Notes under the pieces: generated by a model | What the model was told of the DNA's origin: nothing | Databases searched by the model: none | Seen by the model: only the letters and a program-made list of their open reading frames with translations | Part shown: in pieces, positions 43,566 through 52,446 of the stretch | Numbering within the stretch: the first letter of the stretch is position 1 | Layout of the letters: every line of letters begins with the position of its first letter | Made by a program: the position numbers and the translations under genes | Source: Ardenticatenaceae bacterium | GTDB taxonomy: Bacteria > Chloroflexota > Anaerolineae > Promineifilales > Promineifilaceae | Reading direction: 5' to 3' | DNA length: 64,000 bases | NCBI GenBank assembly: GCA_020634435.1 | Contig: JACKBS010000004.1 | Location: 868,001-932,000 of the forward strand

Positions 43566-45590
43566 CTACGCTATCATTCCTTTGAGGTGTGCTTCGTCAA
43601 TAACCGTCACGCCCAAGGACTCCGCCTTGCTCAACTTGCTGCCCGCCTTTTCACCCGCTAGCAGATAGTCGGTATTTTTACTCACCGAGCCGGTAACCTT
43701 GCCCCCATTGGCCTCAATGAGCGCTTTGGCATCGTCGCGGGACAGCGACGGCAGCGTGCCGGTGATGACAAAGGTCAACCCGGCCAAAGACTGGCTGCCC
43801 GCCTCGGCTGGTTCGGGCTTATCAGCAGCAAATTTGAGGCCAGCGGCGCGGAATTTCTCCAGCAAAGCACGGTGGCGTTCATCCGCAAACCAGGACGTAA
43901 CGGAGACTGCCGTTCCTGGCCCAATCCCCTCAATTTGCTCCAGGCGCTCCTGGTCAGCGGCAGCTAACTCATCAATCGAACCAAACGCGTCGATGAGCAG
44001 CCCGGCAACCACACTGCCTACAAAGCGAATTCCCAGTGCCGTCAAAAAGCGTACCGGCGACTGGTTTTTGCTGGCTTCGAGGCCATTGAGCAGATTGTCT
44101 ACCTTTTTGTCCTTAAATCCTTCCAGCGCCAACAGGTCATCGCGATTCAGGTAATAAATATCGGCCAAATCTTTGACCATGCCCACTTCAGCCAGCAGTA
44201 CGCCAGTTTTGGTGCCAAAGCCGTCAATATCCATCGCGCCGCGGCTGACAAAATATTCAACGCGGCGTACCAATTGCTCTGGGCAGCTCGGATTGTCGCA
44301 GTAGATGGCCACTTCGCCGGGCACGCGCAGCGCCGGTTCGCCACAAACCGGGCAATGCGTCGGCGGCTCCACAACGCGCTCCGAACCATCACGCAAATCA
44401 GCCACTGGCCCCACAATGTAAGGAATAACATCCCCCGCCCGCTTCACAATCACCGTGTCACCAATGCGAATATCTTTGCGGGCAATTTCATCGTAGTTGT
44501 GCAGCGTGGCATTGCGCACCACCACCCCACCAATTTCCACCGGCTCCAAAACGGCCGCTGGGGCCAAAATGCCGGTACGCCCAACATTCACCGCCACGTC
44601 GAGCAGTTTGGTAGTTTTCTCTTGGGCCGGGAACTTCATGGCTACCGCACCGCGTGGATCTTTGCCGACAAACCCCAGACTATCGGCCAAAGGGCGATCG
44701 TTAATCTTCACCACCACCCCATCAACTTCGTAATTGATCTGGTTGCGCTTTTCCTTCCATTGTTCGTAGGCGCTGGCTACGGCTTCGATGTTGTCACAAT
44801 ACTGACTATCCGAAGAAACGGGGAAACCAAGCTGGCGCAAATAATCCAGGCGCTCCCACTGCTTCGCAGGCACGTCCACACCATCCCAGGCGACTAAATC
44901 GTAACAGTAGAGGGTGAGCGGCCGTCCCGCCGTAATCTTAGGGTCCAGCTGCCGCAGCGAACCCGATGCCGCGTTGCGCGGGTTCATGTAGACCTGCTTT
45001 TCTTCCTGCCGCTGCCGTTCATTGAACTGCTCAAACTTGTCCAGTGGAAAAAATACTTCGCCGCGCACGACCAGATATGGCGGCACCGGCAGCTCACTTT
45101 GGGGGTCAACGGGGATGCGCTGAGGAACGGCCGTAATCGTCCTTAAATTCTGGGTGATATCCTCGCCGACTTCACCGTTGCCACGGGTTGCGCCCTGGGT
45201 GAAACGGCCGTTTTCATATGTCAGCACCACCGTCAGCCCATCCAGTTTCGGCTCGGCCACATAATCCAGAGCCATATCAGGATCAGGCAGGTAGCGACCG
45301 ATGCGCTGCCGCCAGGCAAACAAATCCTCAGCGTTAAAAGCGTTGGCAAGGCTCAAAATAGGCGCGGGGTGGACGACCTTGGTAAAGGCGCTGAGAGGCT
45401 CGGCTCCGGCCCGCTGCGTAGGCGAATCAGGCGTCACCAGCTCGGGATTTTCCTGCTCCAGCGCCAGCAGCTCGTTGTACAGCAAATCGTACTCGGCGTC
45501 GGAAACGACAGGGCTGTCTAGCACGTGGTAACGGTACAAATGAAAATTAATTTCGTCGCGTAATTGGGCAATTCGTTCCTGAGGTGTCAT
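43566..45590 (-). CDS. ligA: NAD-dependent DNA ligase
   Basis: A 674-residue LigA with all domains: Ia (FHLYRYHVLDSPVVSDAEYD), adenylation with active lysine in VAEPKLDGL, OB fold, a four-Cys zinc finger (CPVCGEPALR...CDNPSCPEQL), helix-hairpin-helix repeats and a C-terminal BRCT (AGLTFVITGTLPS). It seals nicks in replication and repair. It is the single essential housekeeping marker of the window. Confidence 0.97.
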   Translation of the reverse strand: MTPQERIAQLRDEINFHLYRYHVLDSPVVSDAEYDLLYNELLALEQENPELVTPDSPTQRAGAEPLSAFTKVVHPAPILSLANAFNAEDLFAWRQRIGRYLPDPDMALDYVAEPKLDGLTVVLTYENGRFTQGATRGNGEVGEDITQNLRTITAVPQRIPVDPQSELPVPPYLVVRGEVFFPLDKFEQFNERQRQEEKQVYMNPRNAASGSLRQLDPKITAGRPLTLYCYDLVAWDGVDVPAKQWERLDYLRQLGFPVSSDSQYCDNIEAVASAYEQWKEKRNQINYEVDGVVVKINDRPLADSLGFVGKDPRGAVAMKFPAQEKTTKLLDVAVNVGRTGILAPAAVLEPVEIGGVVVRNATLHNYDEIARKDIRIGDTVIVKRAGDVIPYIVGPVADLRDGSERVVEPPTHCPVCGEPALRVPGEVAIYCDNPSCPEQLVRRVEYFVSRGAMDIDGFGTKTGVLLAEVGMVKDLADIYYLNRDDLLALEGFKDKKVDNLLNGLEASKNQSPVRFLTALGIRFVGSVVAGLLIDAFGSIDELAAADQERLEQIEGIGPGTAVSVTSWFADERHRALLEKFRAAGLKFAADKPEPAEAGSQSLAGLTFVITGTLPSLSRDDAKALIEANGGKVTGSVSKNTDYLLAGEKAGSKLSKAESLGVTVIDEAHLKGMIA

Positions 45591-45717
45591 GGCGTTAAGT
45601 TTACTCGTAATCAGAACATTTGGTCAATTATTCGCCGCTCTCGCCGCCCCAAAAGTTGCCGGATTGTCGCGATCTCGCTATCTTGTGACCCCACAACAAA
45701 GCTACCAAGGAGTGACC

Positions 45718-46761
45718 ATGAAAGCGGCCGTTTATGAAGCCTTCCAGCAACCCATCACCATTCAAAATGTACCGGACCCCACGCCGACAGCTGACGGCGT
45801 TGTCCTGGAAGTAAAAGCCACAGGATTGTGCCGCAGTGATTGGCACGGCTGGATGGGCCACGACCCGGACATTACCCCGCCCCATGTGCCGGGACATGAG
45901 TTGGCGGGTGTCGTAACGGCCGTTGGCCAAGACGTACATCTCTGGCAGATAGGCGATCGGGTAACGCTGCCCTTTGTCTGTGGCTGCGGCCACTGCCCCC
46001 AATGCCTGTCTGGCAATCACCAGGTTTGTGATCATCAGTTCCAGCCTGGTTTCACGCACTGGGGCTCTTTTGCCGAATATGTTGCCATCCAGTATGCAGA
46101 TATCAATCTGGTTCGTTTGCCAGAGAGCGTGGCGTTTGAAACGGCCGCTTCCCTGGGCTGTCGCTTTGTCACCTCATTCCGAGCCATCGTGGACCAGGGC
46201 AAGGTACGCGGTGGAGAATGGGTAGGGGTCCACGGCTGTGGCGGTGTTGGTCTCTCGGCCATCATGATTGCCAGCGCTTTAGGGGCCAACGTGGTCGCGA
46301 TAGACATCGCCGATGACAAGCTGGACTTTGCCCAGCAAATTGGCGCGGTGGCCACCATCAATGCCGCTCAAACCGATGATGTGGTGAGCGCCGTAAAAGA
46401 AATTACCGACGGCGGAGTTCACGTGTCAATAGATGCGCTGGGCAGCGCCATCACCTGCTTTAATTCCATTGCCAACCTGCGCAAACGGGGCCGCCACGTA
46501 CAAGTCGGCCTGATGACTGGCGATCACAAGCATCCAACCATACCCATGAACCAGGTGATTGCCCACGAGCTGGAAATCTACGGCAGCCACGGAATGCAGG
46601 CGCACAACTACCCCGCCCTATTGCGGATGATCGAGGCAGGCAAGCTGCAACCGCAAAAGCTCATTGGGCAAACGATTAGCCTGGAAGAAACGGCCGTTGC
46701 TTTGCCACAGATGGACAGCTTTCCCGGTCTGGGCATTCAAATTATTAGCCAGTTCGGCTAA
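45718..46761 (+). CDS. Zinc-dependent alcohol dehydrogenase
   Basis: A 347-residue medium-chain dehydrogenase from ATG 45718 (AAGGAG upstream). Catalytic-zinc ligands appear in CRSDWHGWMGHDP and GHELAGVV. The structural zinc site is C-x-C-x2-C-x7-C in CGCGHCPQCLSGNHQVC, and GVHGCGGVGLSA is the NAD-binding loop. The set resembles zinc ADHs acting on alcohols or aldehydes. It is divergent from ligA and ends before a long AT-rich gap. Confidence 0.9.
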   Translation: MKAAVYEAFQQPITIQNVPDPTPTADGVVLEVKATGLCRSDWHGWMGHDPDITPPHVPGHELAGVVTAVGQDVHLWQIGDRVTLPFVCGCGHCPQCLSGNHQVCDHQFQPGFTHWGSFAEYVAIQYADINLVRLPESVAFETAASLGCRFVTSFRAIVDQGKVRGGEWVGVHGCGGVGLSAIMIASALGANVVAIDIADDKLDFAQQIGAVATINAAQTDDVVSAVKEITDGGVHVSIDALGSAITCFNSIANLRKRGRHVQVGLMTGDHKHPTIPMNQVIAHELEIYGSHGMQAHNYPALLRMIEAGKLQPQKLIGQTISLEETAVALPQMDSFPGLGIQIISQFG

Positions 46762-47377
46762 AACAGTTTCCGCTTAACAAATATACCTTTTTTGTATCTT
46801 TCTCCTGTATCAAGTCACATAGAAATATTCAGCAATTCAATAAAAATTGAAAAGGTTTTCTTATGTTTGCGTCGTCTTAGCCGCATGCATCAAAATAGGT
46901 ATTTTATCTTACATTGTGCCTATAAATGGTAGCGCTTGGCACGTGGTCGCGTGAGGAATTAGGTATTAATTTCCCAAAATGGGAAACGTTATGGTAGGAC
47001 TCATTGTAAGGCTACTCCTCGCCAGTAAATGCCATAATCAAACGAGTAGTATTCCTTAAACTAAAATCAAAATATAAACTCGTAAGGCAATCTGTAAGCA
47101 AATCAGCCTAGCGTTAAAGATGTTGCATTAGCAAAAATTGCTGCTTGCAAACTTAGAAATAGATTGCCGGGAAGGGTAGGGCCATCTTAACTAACTATTC
47201 CCAACAATGATCTCTCACTGTGTTCTCGGTTTTTTTATGTATGTTAACGGCAATGTTGACGACTATTTATTCTCGGACAGGTTGTAGAAGCAACTACTGA
47301 ATTCTCATAATCGTGATTATACATATTAGATTAAGCGAATAGGTGATCTGGTGCAAAGTGAAATTTCATAAGTGGAA
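46762..47377. other. AT-rich gene-free leader of the polysaccharide locus
   Basis: 616 bp with no supported gene. It is clearly more AT-rich than its surroundings and lacks the ACGGCCGT motif. It contains TTTCCCA/TGGGAAA (46970-46986), a nested-helix region at 47086-47168 (described separately), and a dyad ATAATC-GT-GATTAT at 47307-47320. I see no confident promoter. Confidence 0.6.
47086..47168 (+). ncRNA. Candidate structured leader RNA
   Basis: GGCAATCT (47086-47093) and AGATTGCC (47161-47168) close a perfect 8-bp helix. Inside, TAAG (47095-47098) pairs with CTTA (47152-47155), and AGCAA/TTGCT (47130-47142) makes a hairpin. GGGAA and TTCCC just downstream (47170, 47198) may form another stem. 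The placement about 200 bases before the nusG-like gene suggests a regulatory leader, possibly a riboswitch or antitermination target. No known class fits well; partial likeness to a c-di-GMP-I core is weak. Confidence 0.35.
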
Positions 47378-47968
47378 ATGAAAGAGAAGGAAACCCAATG
47401 GTATGCACTGTATACCAAACCCAATTCTGAATTTAAAGTTGCACAGTCCTTAAAGGAAGCAGGATTAGAAGTCTATATTCCTGAGTTGCACACCCAGCAA
47501 AGCAGCGCTGTGAAAATAACTCCATTTTTTCCCTGCTATATATTTGTGGCAGCTAATTTAGGAAACGTAAGTCCTTCTGTCTGGCAATGGACACCAGGCC
47601 TGCGTTGCCTTGTAAATATTGGGGGCCAACCGGCCACCATACCAGTAGCAGTGATCCAATTGATTAAGCGTAAAGTTAATGAATTGAATGTGAATTGCCA
47701 TATGACTGCTGCTGCCAAAAATTTTGCACCTGGCGATTCAGTAAAAATCACAGCCGGACCATTAAGAGATATGATTGCTATGTTTGAAGGACCAACAAAA
47801 CCCAGCCGCCGTGTTTATGTTTTGCTAAGGATGTTAGAATATCAGCGGCGGATTCAACTAGATGTAGACACCATCGAAAAAATATCGGATTCAAACACAC
47901 GCTCAATCAAGCAGCAACGACGTACTCGCGGTCGTGGTCGTCCAATTACGTACAAAAATGCTGGTTAA
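47378..47968 (+). CDS. NusG-family antitermination factor (RfaH/LoaP-like)
   Basis: A 196-residue NusG paralogue from ATG 47378 (a GTG six bases earlier is also possible). The NGN domain starts TQWYALYTKPNSEFKVAQSL and has FFPCYIFVAANL. A KOW-like SH3 segment FAPGDSVKITAGPLRDMIAMFEG follows at about 115-137. A basic tail QQRRTRGRGRP is unusual. Such specialised NusG proteins head polysaccharide loci and keep RNA polymerase going through long operons. Here it is the first gene of a locus of at least 16 kb, so the same role is very likely. It is AT-rich compared with nearby genes. Confidence 0.87.
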   Translation: MKEKETQWYALYTKPNSEFKVAQSLKEAGLEVYIPELHTQQSSAVKITPFFPCYIFVAANLGNVSPSVWQWTPGLRCLVNIGGQPATIPVAVIQLIKRKVNELNVNCHMTAAAKNFAPGDSVKITAGPLRDMIAMFEGPTKPSRRVYVLLRMLEYQRRIQLDVDTIEKISDSNTRSIKQQRRTRGRGRPITYKNAG

Positions 47969-47976
47969 TGAACCAC

Positions 47977-47995
47977 CCCGCCGCAAGCGGGCGGG
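47977..47995 (+). terminator. GC-rich hairpin after the nusG-like gene
   Basis: CCCGCC (47977-47982) pairs with GGCGGG (47990-47995) across a 7-nt loop, nine bases after the stop, followed by TTATT. It may be a weak terminator that the NusG-like factor overrides, or an RNA signal that it recognises. Confidence 0.45.
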
Positions 47996-48334
47996 TTATT
48001 CGACTCGTAAGGGAATAAAAATGGATACTGTTGTAGCCAATGCTCCGGCATCCTCTAAATATACAAAAGCGCTGAAACTCTCTAGCTAGGGCATAGCTTT
48101 ATCTACGCTGTCTAAGGAAGGGCTTTACTTTACGAAAATCAGACTCGTGAATACCGCCGTTCCCATCATCCCAATCAAGCTATACTTTTGCGACCACTTG
48201 TCGTTTGTAGTTTCACGCTTTAGTATTTCTTTCGAACAGATATTTGCACATCTAAGGGCGGAGCTTGCCTGAATCACAACCCACCAAGTTTAGAACAACA
48301 ATATTTATCAAACCTAAGCAAATAGGAGTAAGAC
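47996..48334. other. Gap between nusG-like gene and epimerase
   Basis: About 340 bp with no full gene. A 22-codon open frame at 48021-48089 has a ribosome site (AAGGGA) and may be a gene remnant (listed separately). The rest shows no coding pattern or repeat that I can support. Confidence 0.5.
48021..48089 (+). pseudogene. Short ORF, possible remnant of a sugar-transferase gene
   Basis: The frame MDTVVANAPASSKYTKALKL then SS-stop is preceded by AAGGGA at a good distance. Its start resembles N-termini of initiating glycosylphosphotransferases, which would be expected here, but no coding continuation is seen in any frame. It is either a 22-residue leader peptide or a decayed gene. Confidence 0.3.
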
Positions 48335-49330
48335 ATGGCAAACAAAAGAGTGCTTGTAACTGGCGCAGGCGGATTTATCGGTCATCATCTGGTGTCCTTT
48401 CTCAAAAACGAGGGGTATTGGGTGCGTGGTGTCGATATAAAGGAACCGGAATTTGCTGAAACCCAGGCGGATGAATTTGAACTATTAGATTTACGCCGCT
48501 GGGAAAACTGCCTACAAGCTACCCGAGAAATTGATGAGGTATACGCTCTGGCTGCCGATATGGGCGGCATGGGTTTCATCTCGGCCAATCACTCACAAAT
48601 TCTGCATAACAATATTCTCATTAACGTGCATACCCTTGATGCAGCACGCGAAAATGGTGTCAATCGGTACCTGTTTACTTCATCAGCTTGTGTCTATCCT
48701 GAATATAAGCAAATGGAAACCAGCATCGCCCCCCTACGCGAAGAAGATGCGTATCCGGCCCAGCCGCAGGATGCTTACGGTTGGGAAAAACTCGTCACTG
48801 AACGTCTCTGCACGCACTATGGCGAAGAGCACGACATAGAAGTGCGCATCGTGCGCTTCCACAACATCTTTGGCCCACTAGGCACCTGGGAAGGTGGCCG
48901 TGAAAAAGCACCAGCTGCAATGTGCCGCAAAATTGCTATGGCCAAGCAAACACGCGAGCCGGAAGTAGAAATCTGGGGCGATGGTGAACAAACACGCTCC
49001 TTCTGCTATATTGATGACTGCCTCACGGGTCTGCACAAACTCATGCGCTCTAACTACACTGAACCTCTCAACTTGGGCCAGGATCGCATGGTGACCATCA
49101 ACCAGTTGGCCGACATAGTCGCTAACATTGCGGGCATTGACGTTGTTAAGAAACATGTCCAAGGGCCACAAGGTGTCCGCGGCCGTAATTCTGACAATAC
49201 TCGCCTGCGCGAGGTTCTTGACTGGGAGCCCGAAATTTCTTTAGAAGAAGGTTTGTCTCAAACTTACAAATGGATCGAAGCAAAGGTCAAGGAAAAATAC
49301 AATGTCGAGCAGTACCACACCGCTGACTGA
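48335..49330 (+). CDS. GDP-mannose 3,5-epimerase-like
   Basis: A 331-residue extended short-chain dehydrogenase. It has the NAD motif VTGAGGFIGHHL, ADMGGMGFI, the acid/base cysteine region SSACVYPEYKQ, and YGWEK (Tyr-x3-Lys). FHNIFGPLGTWEGGREKAPAA matches plant GDP-mannose 3,5-epimerase (VTC1/GME), which forms GDP-L-galactose. With manA in the window a GDP-mannose supply is plausible, though no ManB/ManC is present. AGGAG lies seven bases before the ATG. Its 3' end overlaps the permease by 29 bp. Confidence 0.87.
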   Translation: MANKRVLVTGAGGFIGHHLVSFLKNEGYWVRGVDIKEPEFAETQADEFELLDLRRWENCLQATREIDEVYALAADMGGMGFISANHSQILHNNILINVHTLDAARENGVNRYLFTSSACVYPEYKQMETSIAPLREEDAYPAQPQDAYGWEKLVTERLCTHYGEEHDIEVRIVRFHNIFGPLGTWEGGREKAPAAMCRKIAMAKQTREPEVEIWGDGEQTRSFCYIDDCLTGLHKLMRSNYTEPLNLGQDRMVTINQLADIVANIAGIDVVKKHVQGPQGVRGRNSDNTRLREVLDWEPEISLEEGLSQTYKWIEAKVKEKYNVEQYHTAD

Positions 49331-50174
49331 TATTCCCATCACCGTCATCGAACCAATAGATGGCTGGATGTCGCTAGATTTGGGTGAGGTCTGGACCTAT
49401 CGCGAGCTGTTTTACTTTTTTGTATGGCGCGATATCAAAGTCCGTTATAAGCAAACGATCTTGGGCGCAGCCTGGGCGATTATTGTGCCTTTTATGAATA
49501 TGGTGGTATTCAGCCTTTTCTTTGGCAAGCTGGCCAATATTCCGTCAGATGGGATTCCATACCCATTGTGGAACTTTGCAGCCATGGTGCCATGGCAGTT
49601 TTTTGCCAATGGCATTAACAGTTCTTCCAGCAGTCTGGTTACCAGTTCGAACATGATCAAGAAAATTTACTTTCCTCGCCTGATCTTGCCAACAACTGCT
49701 GCTTTCTCTGGTATCGTCGATTTTTGTCTGGCCTTTCTGGTACTACTGCTGATGATCCTTGGCTATCGCATATTCAACATTGCGGGATTCACGCCTCACC
49801 TATCCCTTAACGTGATCTGGCTACCGCTCTTCTTGTTGCTGGCCATTGTAACCGCATTGGGCGTTGGCTTCTGGCTGTCAGCCATGAACGTGCAGTTTCG
49901 CGATGTGCGCTACATCGTTCCGTTCTTGACCCAAATCTGGCTATTCGCCACGCCCATTGCTTACCCAAGCTCCATTATCCCTGAGCCCTGGCGGGTGATT
50001 TATGGCCTAAATCCAATGGCCGGGGTTGTGGAAGGGTTTCGTTGGGCTTTGCTCAACACGGACTCGGCACCAGGACCAATCCTAGTTGCTTCGACAATTA
50101 CTTCCATCCTCTTATTAATCAGCGGCGCTTATTACTTCCGGCGCATGGAAAAAACCTTCGCAGACGTAGCGTAA
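49302..50174 (+). CDS. wzm: ABC-2 polysaccharide export permease (Wzm type)
   Basis: A 290-residue membrane protein with six helices. The N-terminal YRELFYFFVWRDIKVRYKQTILGAAWAIIVPF motif is typical of Wzm/TagG permeases that push undecaprenyl-linked glycan or teichoic acid precursors outward. AAGGAA lies before the ATG. It pairs with the ATPase 15 bp downstream. Confidence 0.92.
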   Translation: MSSSTTPLTDIPITVIEPIDGWMSLDLGEVWTYRELFYFFVWRDIKVRYKQTILGAAWAIIVPFMNMVVFSLFFGKLANIPSDGIPYPLWNFAAMVPWQFFANGINSSSSSLVTSSNMIKKIYFPRLILPTTAAFSGIVDFCLAFLVLLLMILGYRIFNIAGFTPHLSLNVIWLPLFLLLAIVTALGVGFWLSAMNVQFRDVRYIVPFLTQIWLFATPIAYPSSIIPEPWRVIYGLNPMAGVVEGFRWALLNTDSAPGPILVASTITSILLLISGAYYFRRMEKTFADVA

Positions 50175-50189
50175 CCACGGCTTAAAACT

Positions 50190-51494
50190 ATGAGTAATTT
50201 TGCTATTCAAGTAGAAGGCATTGGCAAGAAATACCATATTGGCGGTTTGCAAACGCAGTACCAAACCCTGCGAGATTCCTTGGCGAATGCGTTTACCGCC
50301 CCCATACGTCGGGCGCGCAGCCTGCTTAGTGGGCATTCAACCGGCGCGGCCGATTTGCATGAAGAAATCTGGGCACTCAAAGATGTCTCCTTCACGATTA
50401 ATCATGGGGAAGTGGTCGGCTTAATTGGCCGAAATGGCGCGGGCAAGAGTACGCTGCTCAAGCTGCTCTCGCGCATCACCGTGCCCACAGTCGGAATCGC
50501 TCGAATACACGGCCGTGTTGGCTCGCTGCTAGAGGTTGGCACAGGCTTTCATCCAGAGCTCACTGGCCGGGAAAACGTTTACTTGAATGGTGCCATTCTG
50601 GGGATGAAGCGGTTCGAGATTGACCGCCAGTTTGACGAGATTGTGGACTTTGCCGAAGTCGAAAAGTTTATTGACACACCGGTGAAACATTATTCCAGCG
50701 GCATGCGGGTTCGCTTGGCGTTTGCCGTGGCGGCTCATTTGGACCCAGAAATACTTTTGGTTGATGAGGTGCTCTCGGTAGGTGATGCGCGTTTCCAGCG
50801 GAAATGTTTAAACAAGATGCAGGATGTGAGCCACGGAGGGCGGACGGTTGTCTTTGTTTCGCACAACATGTCGTCTGTTACTCGGCTTTGTGAGCGGGCT
50901 CTACTGCTAGAGAACGGACAGGTCACTCAGGATGGCTTATCGCACAAGGTAGTAGCTTCCTACATGCAGTCGGGGTTAGGCACCATTGGTGCTCGCCAGT
51001 GGAAAGACCCGAAGCAGGCACCCGGCGACAAAATTGCCCGCTTGCGCGGTGTGTATGTGCGCAGCTCCGATGGAACCACCACCGATACGATTGATATCCG
51101 TCACCCATTCACTGTGGAAATGGAGTATGAGGTCTTGGTGCCGGGATACAAGCTTCTGCCGCACCTACACTTTGTTAATGAAGAAGGGATCAAGCTATTT
51201 GTCGCCAATGATTTAGATCCAGAGTGGCGCGGTGAACAACGGCCGTCTGGGCGTTACATTAGTAAAGCCTACGTGCCAGGCAACTTGCTGGCCGAAGGCA
51301 CCATCTTCGTGCAGGTTTCACTCATTACCCTGGAACCAATCATGCGACAGTTTCATGAACCAGATGCTGTGGCATTTCAGGTTGTAGACAACATGGAAGG
51401 CGACTCGGCGCGAGGCGACTTTGCGGGCACCATGCCCGGACTCGTCAGGCCATGGTTGGACTGGGAAACACAGTACTATCCCAATGGAAAATGA
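50190..51494 (+). CDS. wzt: ABC polysaccharide export ATPase with glycan-binding C-domain (Wzt type)
   Basis: A 434-residue ATPase. It has Walker A GRNGAGKST, signature YSSGMRVRLAFAVA and Walker B EILLVDEVLSVGD, as in Wzt/TagH. The extra C-terminal domain (about 290-425; VRSSDGTTTDTIDIRHPFTVEMEYEV) is the Wzt C-domain that recognises the modified end of the O-chain. So export probably needs a capped, finished glycan. Its stop overlaps the region before the glycosyltransferase start. Confidence 0.93.
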   Translation: MSNFAIQVEGIGKKYHIGGLQTQYQTLRDSLANAFTAPIRRARSLLSGHSTGAADLHEEIWALKDVSFTINHGEVVGLIGRNGAGKSTLLKLLSRITVPTVGIARIHGRVGSLLEVGTGFHPELTGRENVYLNGAILGMKRFEIDRQFDEIVDFAEVEKFIDTPVKHYSSGMRVRLAFAVAAHLDPEILLVDEVLSVGDARFQRKCLNKMQDVSHGGRTVVFVSHNMSSVTRLCERALLLENGQVTQDGLSHKVVASYMQSGLGTIGARQWKDPKQAPGDKIARLRGVYVRSSDGTTTDTIDIRHPFTVEMEYEVLVPGYKLLPHLHFVNEEGIKLFVANDLDPEWRGEQRPSGRYISKAYVPGNLLAEGTIFVQVSLITLEPIMRQFHEPDAVAFQVVDNMEGDSARGDFAGTMPGLVRPWLDWETQYYPNGK

Positions 51495-51495
51495 T

Positions 51496-52446
51496 ATGAA
51501 GTTAAGCATCATCATCCCCTGCTACAACGGCGCTCAAACGCTGGCAGAACAGCTAGATGCTCTGGCCACGCAGCAGTGGGAACACCCGTGGGAATTATTG
51601 CTGGCCGATAATGGCTCGACCGACGACACACGCACCATCACAATGCAGTATGAAGGCAAAATTCCCAGCCTGAGAATCGTTGATGCCTCAGCAAAACAGG
51701 GGACGTCTTATGCCAGGAATGTGGGGGTGGCTGCGGCCCAAGCCGAAGCAGTGGTTTTTGTTGATGCGGACGACGTTGTGGCTCCCGGCTATGTTGCTGC
51801 GATTGGGGAAGCATTACAGAAACACCAAGCGGTAGCTTCTGCTTTTGACTACATACGCCTCAACGATCAGAAAGAACAAGATTACATGAAGGACAATCAG
51901 GCAACTTGCTTGCAACAGCTATGGTATCCTCCTTATGCTTATCATGGGGGGGGCTGTGGCCTGGGCGTTCGCAAGTCGGTGCACAATGCGATTGGCGGTT
52001 TCGATGAATCTTTGCCCCGTTTGCAAGACACAGATTACTGTCTGCGACTCCAACAAAAGGGTATTGAGCTAAAGTTTGTTGCCGATGCGCTTATCTATAT
52101 TCGCAATCGCGAAAACCGAAAGCGGGTTTTTTACCAGGGTCGCAGTTGGGCCAGGTACAACACCTTGTTGTACAAACAGTATCGCGGCTCTGACCGCATA
52201 CCCAATGTCTGGCGTAAATATTTGCTGGATTGGGTTAAGATAACAAAACGTCTCATCCGGCAAGGTCTTACCTTTAAGGTAGTTTTCCAGCTGGGATGGC
52301 AAGTAGGCCTGACACAAGGCATTCTCCTGTACCGAACTGCTCCCGCCGTCATTACGCGAAACAAATCAACAACTAGGCAGGCAACCCAAAATCCACCTAC
52401 CCACCATGAACATCAAAGCGCGCAAAATCCTCAAGTCCATCCGTAG
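51496..52446 (+). CDS. Glycosyltransferase family 2
   Basis: A 316-residue GT-A glycosyltransferase from ATG 51496 (an alternative ATG is at 51484). MKLSIIIPCYNGAQTLAEQL is the nucleotide-sugar-binding start. ADNGSTDDT and VVFVDADDVV (the DxD region) follow, with GGFDESLPRLQDTDYCLRLQQ as the ED-rich acceptor loop. The donor sugar is unknown. It is the only classical glycosyltransferase in the visible locus, so others must lie to the right. Confidence 0.88.
   Translation: MKLSIIIPCYNGAQTLAEQLDALATQQWEHPWELLLADNGSTDDTRTITMQYEGKIPSLRIVDASAKQGTSYARNVGVAAAQAEAVVFVDADDVVAPGYVAAIGEALQKHQAVASAFDYIRLNDQKEQDYMKDNQATCLQQLWYPPYAYHGGGCGLGVRKSVHNAIGGFDESLPRLQDTDYCLRLQQKGIELKFVADALIYIRNRENRKRVFYQGRSWARYNTLLYKQYRGSDRIPNVWRKYLLDWVKITKRLIRQGLTFKVVFQLGWQVGLTQGILLYRTAPAVITRNKSTTRQATQNPPTHHEHQSAQNPQVHP

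Noticed and set aside
47086..47205. c-di-GMP-I (GEMM) riboswitch
   Set aside because: Only short fragments (GCAAAC, GAAA) agree; the P2 stem is weak and the conserved GACGCAAAGC is absent.
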